The translations under genes and the position numbers were made by a program. Below, piece by piece: positions 1 through 7,577 of a stretch of DNA of 64,000 nt. A model generated the notes under the pieces. It saw nothing but the letters and a program-made list of their open reading frames with translations. It was not told where the DNA came from and did not search any database. The stretch's first letter is position 1. Each line of letters begins with the position of its first letter. This DNA comes from Actinomycetota bacterium (GTDB lineage: Bacteria; Actinomycetota; Acidimicrobiia; Acidimicrobiales; Microtrichaceae): assembly GCA_016703525.1 (NCBI GenBank), contig JADJBW010000001.1, positions 558,001-622,000 of the forward strand, read 5' to 3'.

Positions 1-582
1 GTCAGACCCGGCGACGACGCGCGTCACGCCGGTGAGCCGGGTACCTGCACGGGCGTCGACTGGTCGGCGGTGGTCGCCGAGCCGATCTGGCCGTGCGTTG
101 GAACCCCAGCACCACACGGTCGCGTCGGTGGCGAGCGCGCACGAGTGCGACGCTCCGGCGGCGACCGATGTCGCCTGGATCGCGAGGCGGCCGACACCGT
201 CGGTACCGATCGCCAGGTCGGGGCCGAGCTGTCCGTGGTCGTTTCGGCCCCAGCAGGTGACGCGCGGTGTGACGGGCACGCCGCCGGGCGCAGCGGTGTG
301 GTCGATGGCGCACGAGTGACCGCCGCCGCTGGACGGCGCCGCGGGGTTGATGAGCGGATCGACCGTGGTCGGAGAAGTGACCGCGTCCGGCGCGCCGGGA
401 ACGGCCTGACCGGCATCGTTTCGGCCCCAGCAATACGCCTCGCTCGCGGTGCCGACGATCCCTCGGGCAACGCATGTTTGCTCGCGTGGCCGCTCGAACT
501 CGGGGGTGGATGGTTCCGGTGGTACGCACGCCGCGGCGGAAAACGCCAGTGCCGCGGCGGCGAACGTGAACGTGCGTCGCAT
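1..582 (-). CDS. RCC1-repeat lipoprotein (N-terminal part, cut by window edge)
   Basis: The frame is open from an ATG at 582 to the left edge, giving 194 residues without a stop. It starts with a basic n-region, a short Ala-rich core and a lipobox ending in AAAC near residue 19, then a Pro-rich linker, so it is probably a surface lipoprotein. At least three blade-like units follow with the RCC1/BNR signatures YCWGRNDAGQ, TCWGRNDHGQLG and HSCAL...VWCWGSN, which predict a beta-propeller. A good ribosome site (GGGAG) sits 7-8 nt before the start. The function of such bacterial propellers is unknown; binding of proteins or glycans at the surface is a guess. The gene is divergent from the next one. 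Confidence 0.85.
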   Translation of the reverse strand, partial: MRRTFTFAAAALAFSAAACVPPEPSTPEFERPREQTCVARGIVGTASEAYCWGRNDAGQAVPGAPDAVTSPTTVDPLINPAAPSSGGGHSCAIDHTAAPGGVPVTPRVTCWGRNDHGQLGPDLAIGTDGVGRLAIQATSVAAGASHSCALATDATVWCWGSNARPDRLGDHRRPVDARAGTRLTGVTRVVAGSD

Positions 583-687
583 GTGAATCTCCCTCGCCTG
601 ATGAGGAGCGCAGCCTATCCAGTCCATATGCAACCTGGTCCGCTACATGCAGAATGTTGCTCGGCCATCAACAACCGAGATGCGGGG

Positions 688-1314
688 ATGGCCGAACTCG
701 GAGCCGGCGTTAGCCTGCGCGGATGCAGACCCCACCTACACCGACGCCGCGCCGCACTCGACCTCGCGATCGCCGGGTTCGAGGCGCGCCTCGCGCTCGT
801 CGCCGACCCCGACTGGGAACGGCCGACTCCGTGCGACGGGTGGACCGTCGCCGATCTCGTTAAGCACCTCGTCGGTGGCGGTCTCATGAGCGAGATGCTG
901 CTCGACGGCGCGTCGTCGCAGGACGCCATGGTGACGCTGTTCAACCTCGACCTCCAGGGCGACCTGCGGGCGGCGTTCGTCGATGCCCGCGACCGGCAGG
1001 CTGTCGCCTTCGCTCGGCCCGGAGCGGAGGACATCACGTGCCATCACCCCATGCGTGACATGCCGGCGTCGCAGTTCATCTGGATGCGCGTGCGTGACAC
1101 GGCGGTCCACACGTGGGATCTTGCCCGCTCGATCGGTGCCGACGAGCGCCTCGACGACGACCTGATGGCGACGATCTGGTCGCAGGTCGAGCCGGTTGCT
1201 CCGCTGCTCGCCGGGTCGGGCATGTTCGGCTCCGGTGCATCGGGTGAGCTCACCGACGATGCGTCGATGCAGGCGCGGGTCCTCGATGCCTTGGGGCGCC
1301 GCCCGTCGGTCTGA
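688..1314 (+). CDS. DinB-like TIGR03086-family protein (mycothiol-dependent isomerase fold)
   Basis: The N-terminal half carries the family signature ERPTPCDGWTVADLVKHLVGG followed by VRDTAVHTWDLARSIG, where the histidines are the usual metal ligands of the DinB/maleylpyruvate isomerase N-terminal fold. The length of about 208 residues is normal. Members are predicted metal-binding, possibly mycothiol-linked enzymes of unknown substrate. The start is uncertain: ATG 688 keeps one open frame but adds an odd Arg-rich N-terminus, while ATG 723 has a TAGCCT box just upstream and would give MQTPPTPTP, rejoining the conserved frame only after a one-base correction near 752. It is divergent from the RCC1 lipoprotein. 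Confidence 0.75.
   Translation: MAELGAGVSLRGCRPHLHRRRAALDLAIAGFEARLALVADPDWERPTPCDGWTVADLVKHLVGGGLMSEMLLDGASSQDAMVTLFNLDLQGDLRAAFVDARDRQAVAFARPGAEDITCHHPMRDMPASQFIWMRVRDTAVHTWDLARSIGADERLDDDLMATIWSQVEPVAPLLAGSGMFGSGASGELTDDASMQARVLDALGRRPSV
711..716 (+). promoter_or_regulatory. Possible leaderless -10 box (TAGCCT)
   Basis: TAGCCT lies 6 nt before an ATG at 723. The same arrangement is seen before the gene at 3638, where TAGCCT is 8 nt upstream of ATG. It suggests that the DinB-like gene may really start at 723, which would need a small frame correction near 752. Confidence 0.35.
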
Positions 1315-1404
1315 TCGCTCCAGCAGCACCCGGGCTGCCCCCGCCGCGCCCGCGCACCGGTCGGGCAGTGCGTCGCTGCGTCGAGTTTCCGCCAAGATGG
1401 GGGC

Positions 1405-3462
1405 GTGAACCTGCTCGAACCGCTCGGACTCGGAAGCCGCACGGCGCGCAATCGCATCGTGTTCGGCCCCCACGAGACGAATCTCGGCGACGGACGGGCG
1501 TTGTCCGACCGCCACGTCGCCTACTACCGGCGCCGCGCGGCGGGCGGCGTGGGCACCGTCGTCGTCGAGGAAGCGTCGGTGCACGGGTCGGACTGGCCCT
1601 ACGAACGGGCGCCGCTCGCCGCCTTGGCCGCGCCGGGATGGGCGGCGATCGCGTCGGCATGCCACGAGGAGGGCGCGCTCGTCATCGCCGCGATCGGGCA
1701 CGCCGGCGGCCAGGGCAGCTCCGCGTACTCGCAGGCGCCGTTGTGGGCGCCGTCGCGCGTGCCCGAGGTGAACAGCCGGGAGGTGCCCAAGGCGATGGAG
1801 GAGTCCGACATCGCCGCCGTCGTCGACGCGTTCGCCGATGCCGCACGGGCAGCCGTCCGGTCGGGCTGCGACGGGGTCGAGGTCAACGCCGGCCAGTTCT
1901 CGCTCGTGCGCCAGTTCCTCTCGGGATTGACCAACCACCGCGGCGACGAGTGGGCCGACCGCCCGCGGTTTGCTGCGGCGGTGCTCGCGGCGGTTCGTGC
2001 TGCGGTCGACGAGGTCGACCCGGGCGCGATCGTCGGTCTGCGGCTGTCGGCCGACGAGTTGGCGCCGTGGGCCGGCATCGTGCCCGAGGCGGCAGCCGAG
2101 CTTGCGGCCGGGCTGAGCGAGTTCGTGTCGTACCTCACCGTCGTGCGCGGCTCGATCTACTCGGCCTCGGCAACGCGGCCCGACGGTCACGAGGCGCCGG
2201 GGTTCAACCTTGAGCTCGCGGCGTCGATCCGCTCGGCGGTCCGTGCAGCCCGCGGCGGCGCTCGCGACTCTGGCGGCGCGGTGGCGGTGATTGCACAGGG
2301 ATCGATCGTCGACGTCGACCAGGCCGATCGTGCGGTGCACGCCGAGCAGTGCGACGCCGTGGAGATGACCCGGGCGCTGCTTGCCGATGCGCAGCTCCCC
2401 GCGAAGTTCGCCGCCGGTCAGTCGGAGCGCATCCGGCCGTGCCTGCTGTGCAACCAGACGTGCCAGGTGCGCGACGCCCGCAACCCGATCGTGACGTGCG
2501 TGGTCGATCCGCGCACCGGCCATGAGATGTCCGACCACGACGCCGAGGCGCCGCGTGACAGCGTGGCCGCCGACGAGGTGACGGTGATCGGCGGCGGGGT
2601 CGCCGGGCTCGAGGCCGCCCGAATCGCCGCGCTCGGCGGGCATCGTGTGCGGCTGCTCGAACGGTCCGATGAACTGGGTGGCATGGTGTCGGTCGCGGCG
2701 CGGGGCGCCGGCCACGCACGGCTCGGCCTGCTGGTCGAGTGGCTCGCGGCCGAATGCCGTCGGCTCGGTGTCGACGTGCAGACCGGCGTGGACGTGCCGC
2801 TGGATGGCGCCGCGGGCGGCGTTGGTGCCGGGCCGGTGATTGTCGCGACCGGCTCCGGTTGCCGCTCGGTCGGGTACGCGTCGACGCCCGGCGGCGTGCC
2901 CGTATCGCCTGTCGCGTCGGTGTTCACGGCGGCCGAGGTGCTCGCCGGGGCGGAACTGCCCGTCGCGAACGACGCCGGCGTCGAGGCGGTCGTGGTGTGG
3001 GATCCGATCGGCGGGCCGATCGGCGTGAGCGTTGCCGAATCGCTTTCGGCCGCCGGCCGTACCGTCGTGTTCGTCACGCCCGATCAGATCGTCGGGAACG
3101 AGCTGGCGCGTTCAGGCGATCTCGCTCCGGCCAACAACCGCGTGCAGCAGGCCGGAATCGCGATCGAGCGGCGGACGTTGCTGCGGGAGGTGCACGACGA
3201 GGAGGTCGAGGTGGAGGACCGGTTCTCCGGCGTGCGGCGCCGCATCGGGTTCGCGGCCTTCGTCGACGCCGGCCACCGTCTGCCCGGCGACGCGCTGTTC
3301 ACCGCGCTCGCTGGCACTCGGGCTGATGTGGCTCGCGCCGGCGATGCCGTGGCACCGCGCACGATCGCCGAGGCGATGCTCGACGGGCGCCGCGCCGCGC
3401 TGGCGCTCGACGGGTTCGGCCGTCTCAGCGACGGCGTCGCGTTCCCGCTCGCCGCGCACTGA
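1405..3462 (+). CDS. Mycofactocin-type FadH/OYE oxidoreductase, degenerate active site
   Basis: This is a 685-residue 2,4-dienoyl-CoA reductase-like protein. It has an FMN TIM barrel (about 1-340), a Cys cluster CLLCNQTC...C for an iron-sulfur centre (about 350-375), and an FAD/NAD(P) domain beginning VIGGGVAGLEAARIAA. It matches the OYE pairs that accompany mycofactocin genes. Compared with its neighbour at 3638, the barrel motif that normally carries two substrate-binding histidines reads EVNAGQFSLVRQFLSG, and the N-R-D-YGGS loop is replaced by NHRGDEWADRP, so it may be a non-catalytic or specialised partner. It starts at GTG 1405; no alternative start is better. The specific substrate is unknown. 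Confidence 0.8.
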   Translation: MNLLEPLGLGSRTARNRIVFGPHETNLGDGRALSDRHVAYYRRRAAGGVGTVVVEEASVHGSDWPYERAPLAALAAPGWAAIASACHEEGALVIAAIGHAGGQGSSAYSQAPLWAPSRVPEVNSREVPKAMEESDIAAVVDAFADAARAAVRSGCDGVEVNAGQFSLVRQFLSGLTNHRGDEWADRPRFAAAVLAAVRAAVDEVDPGAIVGLRLSADELAPWAGIVPEAAAELAAGLSEFVSYLTVVRGSIYSASATRPDGHEAPGFNLELAASIRSAVRAARGGARDSGGAVAVIAQGSIVDVDQADRAVHAEQCDAVEMTRALLADAQLPAKFAAGQSERIRPCLLCNQTCQVRDARNPIVTCVVDPRTGHEMSDHDAEAPRDSVAADEVTVIGGGVAGLEAARIAALGGHRVRLLERSDELGGMVSVAARGAGHARLGLLVEWLAAECRRLGVDVQTGVDVPLDGAAGGVGAGPVIVATGSGCRSVGYASTPGGVPVSPVASVFTAAEVLAGAELPVANDAGVEAVVVWDPIGGPIGVSVAESLSAAGRTVVFVTPDQIVGNELARSGDLAPANNRVQQAGIAIERRTLLREVHDEEVEVEDRFSGVRRRIGFAAFVDAGHRLPGDALFTALAGTRADVARAGDAVAPRTIAEAMLDGRRAALALDGFGRLSDGVAFPLAAH

Positions 3463-3512
3463 CCGCACGGTCCTGCGAACGGACGGCGTTTCTCTGCGAA
3501 CAGACCCCCGCC

Positions 3513-3561
3513 GAACTGGGCCGATCCTCCTACGCCTGAGGTCGGCGGATCGGCCCAGTTC
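3513..3561 (+). terminator. Strong hairpin between the two OYE genes
   Basis: GAACTGGGCCGATCC (3513-3527) and its exact reverse complement (3547-3561) form a 15-bp perfect stem with a 19-nt loop. A second GC hairpin (3561-3577) follows at once. There is no T-run, so it could be an actinobacterial-type terminator, an attenuator or an mRNA-stabilising element. Confidence 0.55.
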
Positions 3562-3605
3562 CGGCCCCGGGGGCCGGTTCGCGGCGCCGGGTACGAGGAA
3601 CGGGA

Positions 3606-3629
3606 CCTGTTCAGGCGAACAGGTAGCCT
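3606..3629 (+). promoter_or_regulatory. Palindrome plus leaderless -10 box before the second OYE gene
   Basis: CCTGTTC-AGGC-GAACAGG (3606-3623) is a perfect 7-bp inverted repeat. It abuts TAGCCT (3624-3629), which lies 8 nt before ATG 3638. The layout fits an operator over a leaderless promoter. The half-site GCGAAC[A/G]G also occurs at about 3475 and 3496. The cognate regulator is unknown. Confidence 0.45.
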
Positions 3630-3637
3630 CGGCCCCG

Positions 3638-5585
3638 ATGGTGGAACGACTGTTGTGGTCGCCGCTTCGGCTCGGCCCGGTGACGCTGGCGAACCGGGTG
3701 GTGTTCTCGGCGCATCTCACGAACTACGCGACCCAATCCGGCCTGCCGTCGGATCAGCACGCCGCGTATTACGCCGCACGAGCCGCCGGTGGCGCCGGGC
3801 TCATCATCACCGAGGAGCACTCGACACACCCGACAGACTGGCCGTACGAGAAGCTCATCCACGGCTTCAACCCCGCCGTCATCGCCGGCTACCGCAAGAT
3901 CACCGACGCCGTGCACCGGTACGGCACGCCGATCTTCGCCCAGATCAACCACAACGGCGGTCAGGCGTCGTCGATGTTCAGTCGGTTGCCCGTGTGGGCG
4001 CCGTCGCCGGTTCCCGACCCGCTGTTTCGTGAGGTCCCCAAGGCGGTGTCGGCCGCCGAGATCGCCGAGATCGTCGCCGGGTACGCGACCGTCGCGGCGC
4101 ACTGCGCCGAGGGCGGGTTCGACGGCATCGAGCTGCAGTGCTCGCACTCCTCGATCGTGCGCGGATTCCTGTCGCCAGCGACGAACCGGCGCACCGACGG
4201 CTACGGCGGGTCCTTGCGGAATCGTGCCCGGTTGCTGGTGGAGATCGTCGCCGCGGTGCGCGCCGAGATCGGCCCCAGCCGCGCGCTCGGGGTGCGGATC
4301 TGCGGTGACGAACTGATCGACGGCGGCACCACGATCGAGGAGGCCGTCGAGATCGCCCGCATCGTCGAGGCGACCGGCGCCGTCGACTACATCAACACCT
4401 CGATCGGCGTCGCGACCGCCTCGCTGTTCATGATCGAGGCGTCCATGCACATCCCGCCCGGGTACGCCATGTTCATCCCGTCCGCGATCCGCAAGGCCGT
4501 CGATCTGCCCGTGATCGGAGTCGGTCGGTTCAAGGACCCGCTGCAGGCGGAGCGGGCGCTTGCCGAGGGCCACTGCGATCTGGTGGGTGTGGTGCGCGGT
4601 CAGATTGCCGACCCCGACTTCGTGGCGAAGGCCCGATCGGGCCACGTCGACGACACCCGGTTGTGCCTGTCGTGCAACCAGGAATGCGTCGGCCGGATGG
4701 GCCTCAACCGCTGGCTCGGATGCATTGAGAACCCCGGCACCGGGCGCGAGTCGCAGGGGGTCGGGGTGCCCCGTTCGGTGACGGTCCGGCGCAACGTTCT
4801 CATCGTCGGCGCCGGTCCTGCGGGCATGCAGGCGGCTGTCGCTGCGGCGCGCAACGGCCATTGCGTCACCGTGCTCGAACGCGACGCCGAGCCCGGCGGC
4901 CAAGTGCGGCTGGCGGCGTCGGTGCCGAGCCGCGCCGAGTTCGGCGATCTTGTCCGCAACCAGAGCCACGAGGCGCGGCGCCTCGGCGTGACCTTCGAGT
5001 TCGGCATCCAGGCCGACGTTGCCGAGGTGCAACGCCGCGGAGCCGATGTCGTGGTGATCGCTGCCGGTTCGCGGCCGGATCGCCCGTGGTGGGCGCCGGG
5101 CGATGCGGAGTGGATCGTCGACGTGCGACGTGCTGGAGGGCCGAGCGCATCCAGAGGGTCGCGTGCTGGTGCTCGACGAGCTCGGATTCCATCAGGCGAC
5201 GTCGGTCGCCGAGCTGCTCGCCGGCCGCGGCGCCGAGGTCGAGGTGGTCACACCCGGCATGGTGGTCGGCCAGGACCTGGGTATCACCCTCGACATGGAG
5301 AACTGGTGGATCCGGGCGACCGCTGCGGGCATCGTGCAGTCGACCGAGCTGGTGCCGATGGGCGTGGAGGATCACGCGGTCTCGTTCCAGCACTATCCGA
5401 CCGGGCGGATGGAACGCCGCGAGGTCGACTGGGTCGTGCTGGCCGTGCCGCCGCAGCCGTGCGATGACCTGTATGTCGCGCTGCGCGCGACGGGGGTGCG
5501 GGTCGAGCGGGTGGGCGACTGCGTTGCACCCCGCCGGGCGCACGCCGCGGTTGTCGACGGTGAGCGCGTCGGTGCCGCCATCTGA
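3638..5585 (+). CDS. Mycofactocin-type FadH/OYE oxidoreductase (frameshifted near 5128)
   Basis: It has the same architecture as the preceding gene: an FMN barrel with INHNGGQASSMFSRLP, then GIELQCSHSSIVRGFLSP and TNRRTDGYGGSLRNR; the Cys cluster CLSCNQEC...C near residue 345; and an FAD domain starting LIVGAGPAGMQAAVAAARNGH. The barrel motifs here are more canonical, so this is probably the catalytic member of the pair. The frame breaks at about 5125-5130. A GTGCGAC string there seems to lack two bases (expected GTGCGCGAC), after which DVLEGRAHPEGRVLVLDELG continues in another frame to TGA 5585. The joined product is about 648 residues, normal for the family. It starts at ATG 3638 under a TAGCCT box. 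Confidence 0.78.
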
Positions 5586-5637
5586 GCGCTCAGCCGCGAC
5601 GCCGGCGGTGGCGAGGCCGGCGAGGTCAGGGCCCGCG

Positions 5638-6357
5638 GTGTCGGAGCCAGCGGCCGTTGCAGAGGTTGCGGAGTTGGCGGCCGCGATTCGTCGTGCCATC
5701 GAGGACGCCGGCGACCCGACCCGCGCCGAGCGCGAGCGCGCCTACCTAAAGAGCGATCGTCGGTTTGTCGGGTGCGGCGTCCCGGCCGCACGGCGCATCG
5801 TTCGGACGCAGCTCGGCGAAATCGGATGGCCCCGGAGCGCCCGTCATGACGATGTCGCGGAGCTCGCAGCGGAGCTGTGGGACGGGCCGTTCTTCGAGTG
5901 TCGGCGCGCCGCGGTCGAGGTGCTGGTGCGGTGTGTCGCGACGCTTGGCGTCGACGATCTCTCGTGGGTCGAGCGGTGGATTCGCGATGGTGAGACGTGG
6001 GCGATCGTCGATGAGTTGGCGACCCATGTGGTTGGGCCGGTGTTTGCTGCGGATCGCAGTGCGGTGGGGGGTGTGCTCGACCGGTGGGCGGTCGACCCCG
6101 ACTCGTTCTGGGTTCGCCGCGCTGCAATGCTGGCGTTGCTCGTGCCATTGCGCACCAGCGACGAGGACTGGGATCGGTTCTGTGGGTATGCCGTGCCGCT
6201 GCTTGGCGAGCGGGAGTTCTTCATTCGCAAGGCGATCGGCTGGATCCTGCGCGACGTGTCGCGGCGGTGGCCCGACCCGGTGCGCGGCTTCGTCGCCGAG
6301 CATCGCGAGCGGATGTCCGGCGTGACGCTGCGCGAGGCGACGAAGTACCTGGCGTAG
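5638..6357 (+). CDS. AlkD-like DNA alkylation repair protein
   Basis: About 239 residues of HEAT-like helical repeats, with the family features ERAYLKSDRRFVGCGVPAARR, LWDGPFFECRRAAVEVLVR, WAIVDELATHVVG and FIRKAIGWILRDVSRRWP. AlkD-type glycosylases excise alkylated purines such as N3- and N7-alkyl adducts. The internal W-x-x-x-D-E-L motif and the terminal IGWILR...P helix agree with that family. The start is uncertain: GTG 5638 sits 10 nt after GAGGT and gives a compact N-terminus, while GTG 5560 would overlap the OYE gene. It has no obvious functional link to the mycofactocin genes around it. Confidence 0.82.
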   Translation: MSEPAAVAEVAELAAAIRRAIEDAGDPTRAERERAYLKSDRRFVGCGVPAARRIVRTQLGEIGWPRSARHDDVAELAAELWDGPFFECRRAAVEVLVRCVATLGVDDLSWVERWIRDGETWAIVDELATHVVGPVFAADRSAVGGVLDRWAVDPDSFWVRRAAMLALLVPLRTSDEDWDRFCGYAVPLLGEREFFIRKAIGWILRDVSRRWPDPVRGFVAEHRERMSGVTLREATKYLA

Positions 6358-6443
6358 TCGCCTGCGCCGTCGAATCTGCCGCGCGATTGACGGTTGAGTC
6401 CGCTGGAGTGGTGGGATTTCGGGGAGCGGCGGTCCACCCGTAG

Positions 6444-6758
6444 GTGAGCCACTGGTGTGAAGTTCGGTGTGTACGCCAAGTGCACACCGAGAGGATTCAC
6501 ACCGATGCCTCTACCCGATTCTGCCTGTTCGAACTGTTTGACGCGCCCCGTGTCGGCAATGGCACCGACCCCGTCCGCAAGCTCGCCCAGTGGACGATCC
6601 AAGCCCTGATCGACACCGAGGCCGCGAACGGATCGGCGTCGGCCGTTGCGAACGCACCGACAGTCGTGTCACCCATGTCCGTGATGCAGTTCGTCGCAGT
6701 GCCCTTCCCCGAACGCGAACGCACCCTCGATATCATGGCCAGCCTCATCGACGGCTGA
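6444..6758 (+). CDS. Small hypothetical protein, possibly a remnant
   Basis: An open frame of 104 residues whose codons have the strong third-position GC bias of real genes here, at least from about residue 25 onward. I recognise no family. The C-terminal half contains FDAPRVGNGTDPVRKLAQW and FVAVPFPERERTLDIMASL, which could be a helical domain. The first 25 residues are atypical, so the true start may lie further in, or this may be the tail of a lost gene. It lies in the island that separates the OYE pair from the ETF operon. Confidence 0.35.
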   Translation: MSHWCEVRCVRQVHTERIHTDASTRFCLFELFDAPRVGNGTDPVRKLAQWTIQALIDTEAANGSASAVANAPTVVSPMSVMQFVAVPFPERERTLDIMASLIDG

Positions 6759-6835
6759 CCGGCGACGGCAGCCGAGCCTCAGCGGCATCGGTCTCTCACC
6801 GAGCGCAACCCCCTATCTGGCGGCCGGCGAGTGGG

Positions 6836-7506
6836 CTAGGTCGGGGCTAGGTTGATGTCGACGGTTCCTCTGCCCTGTGGACTGATTCGAGCGTGAACGA
6901 TCGCTTCGCTCTTTCGATCGACCGTGAACTCCATGGTGACTCCGACCGGATCGTCGATCCGATAGGCGATCTGGTCATCGTCCTCGGCGATCACATCGAA
7001 GCCCTGTTGAAGCAGTAGCACTGTGTTGTCCGAAGACACCGCGCCAAGATTGTCGACAATCGCGATGATGTAGTGCTCGACCGAACTGGTCGGATCGAGG
7101 GGAGCCGCGAGGCTCCGACCACCCGACCCGGATGTGGTGACCTGGCCGTTCGCCCACGCCAGCTTCGAGCCTGAACCGAACAGCGCTGTTCCGGACATCC
7201 CGATCCAGTCGACCTCGCCGGACGCAGACACCTCAGCTCCATTGGTTGCCTCATAGGTCGCGTCAAACCGTGCCGGGCCGACATCACGAGTCTGCATCTG
7301 AGCACGTGCCAACATCCCAGCGTCGGCCATCTCGCCGGGCCGCGTGGTAGATGTCTGGACCGGTACCCGCTCCGATTCAGATACCGACTCCGACCTCGAA
7401 CACGCCGACCCGACACCCGCGACGACGCGCCGACAACACAGAAGCAGACGAAACGCGACCGGAGGAACCGGCGAGAACGTCTCTGGCCACGCACAAGCGA
7501 TCGCAT
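6836..7506 (-). CDS. LppX/LolA-like lipoprotein (frameshifted near 7450)
   Basis: The well-preserved part (from 7402 to 6836) encodes a lipobox ...VVAGVGSAC, a Ser/Glu linker and a beta-rich domain with ARFDATYEATNGAEVSASGE and repeated DPVGVTMEFTVDRK-like strands, typical of LppX/LprG or LolA-type half-barrels that carry lipids. A strong ribosome site (AAAGGGAGG) lies 6 nt before ATG 7506. That ATG opens a basic signal peptide (MRSLVRGQRRSRRFLR) in a different frame from the lipobox, so one indel between about 7480 and 7405 is implied. The family call is tentative because it rests on strand pattern rather than a diagnostic motif. Confidence 0.5.
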
Positions 7507-7577
7507 GAAGCCTCCCTTTACGGCGTCACCTCGGGGGCCGAGGCCGATCCGCTCGGTGTGTATAGCGGCGGCCAAAC

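Noticed and set aside
736..2715. Long minus-strand frame of 659 codons
   Set aside because: It is the antisense shadow of the DinB-like and first OYE genes; it has no family motif and is Arg/His-rich as expected for a GC shadow.
3611..5032. Minus-strand frame of 473 codons
   Set aside because: Antisense of the second OYE gene, which has clear domains; no independent start or motif.
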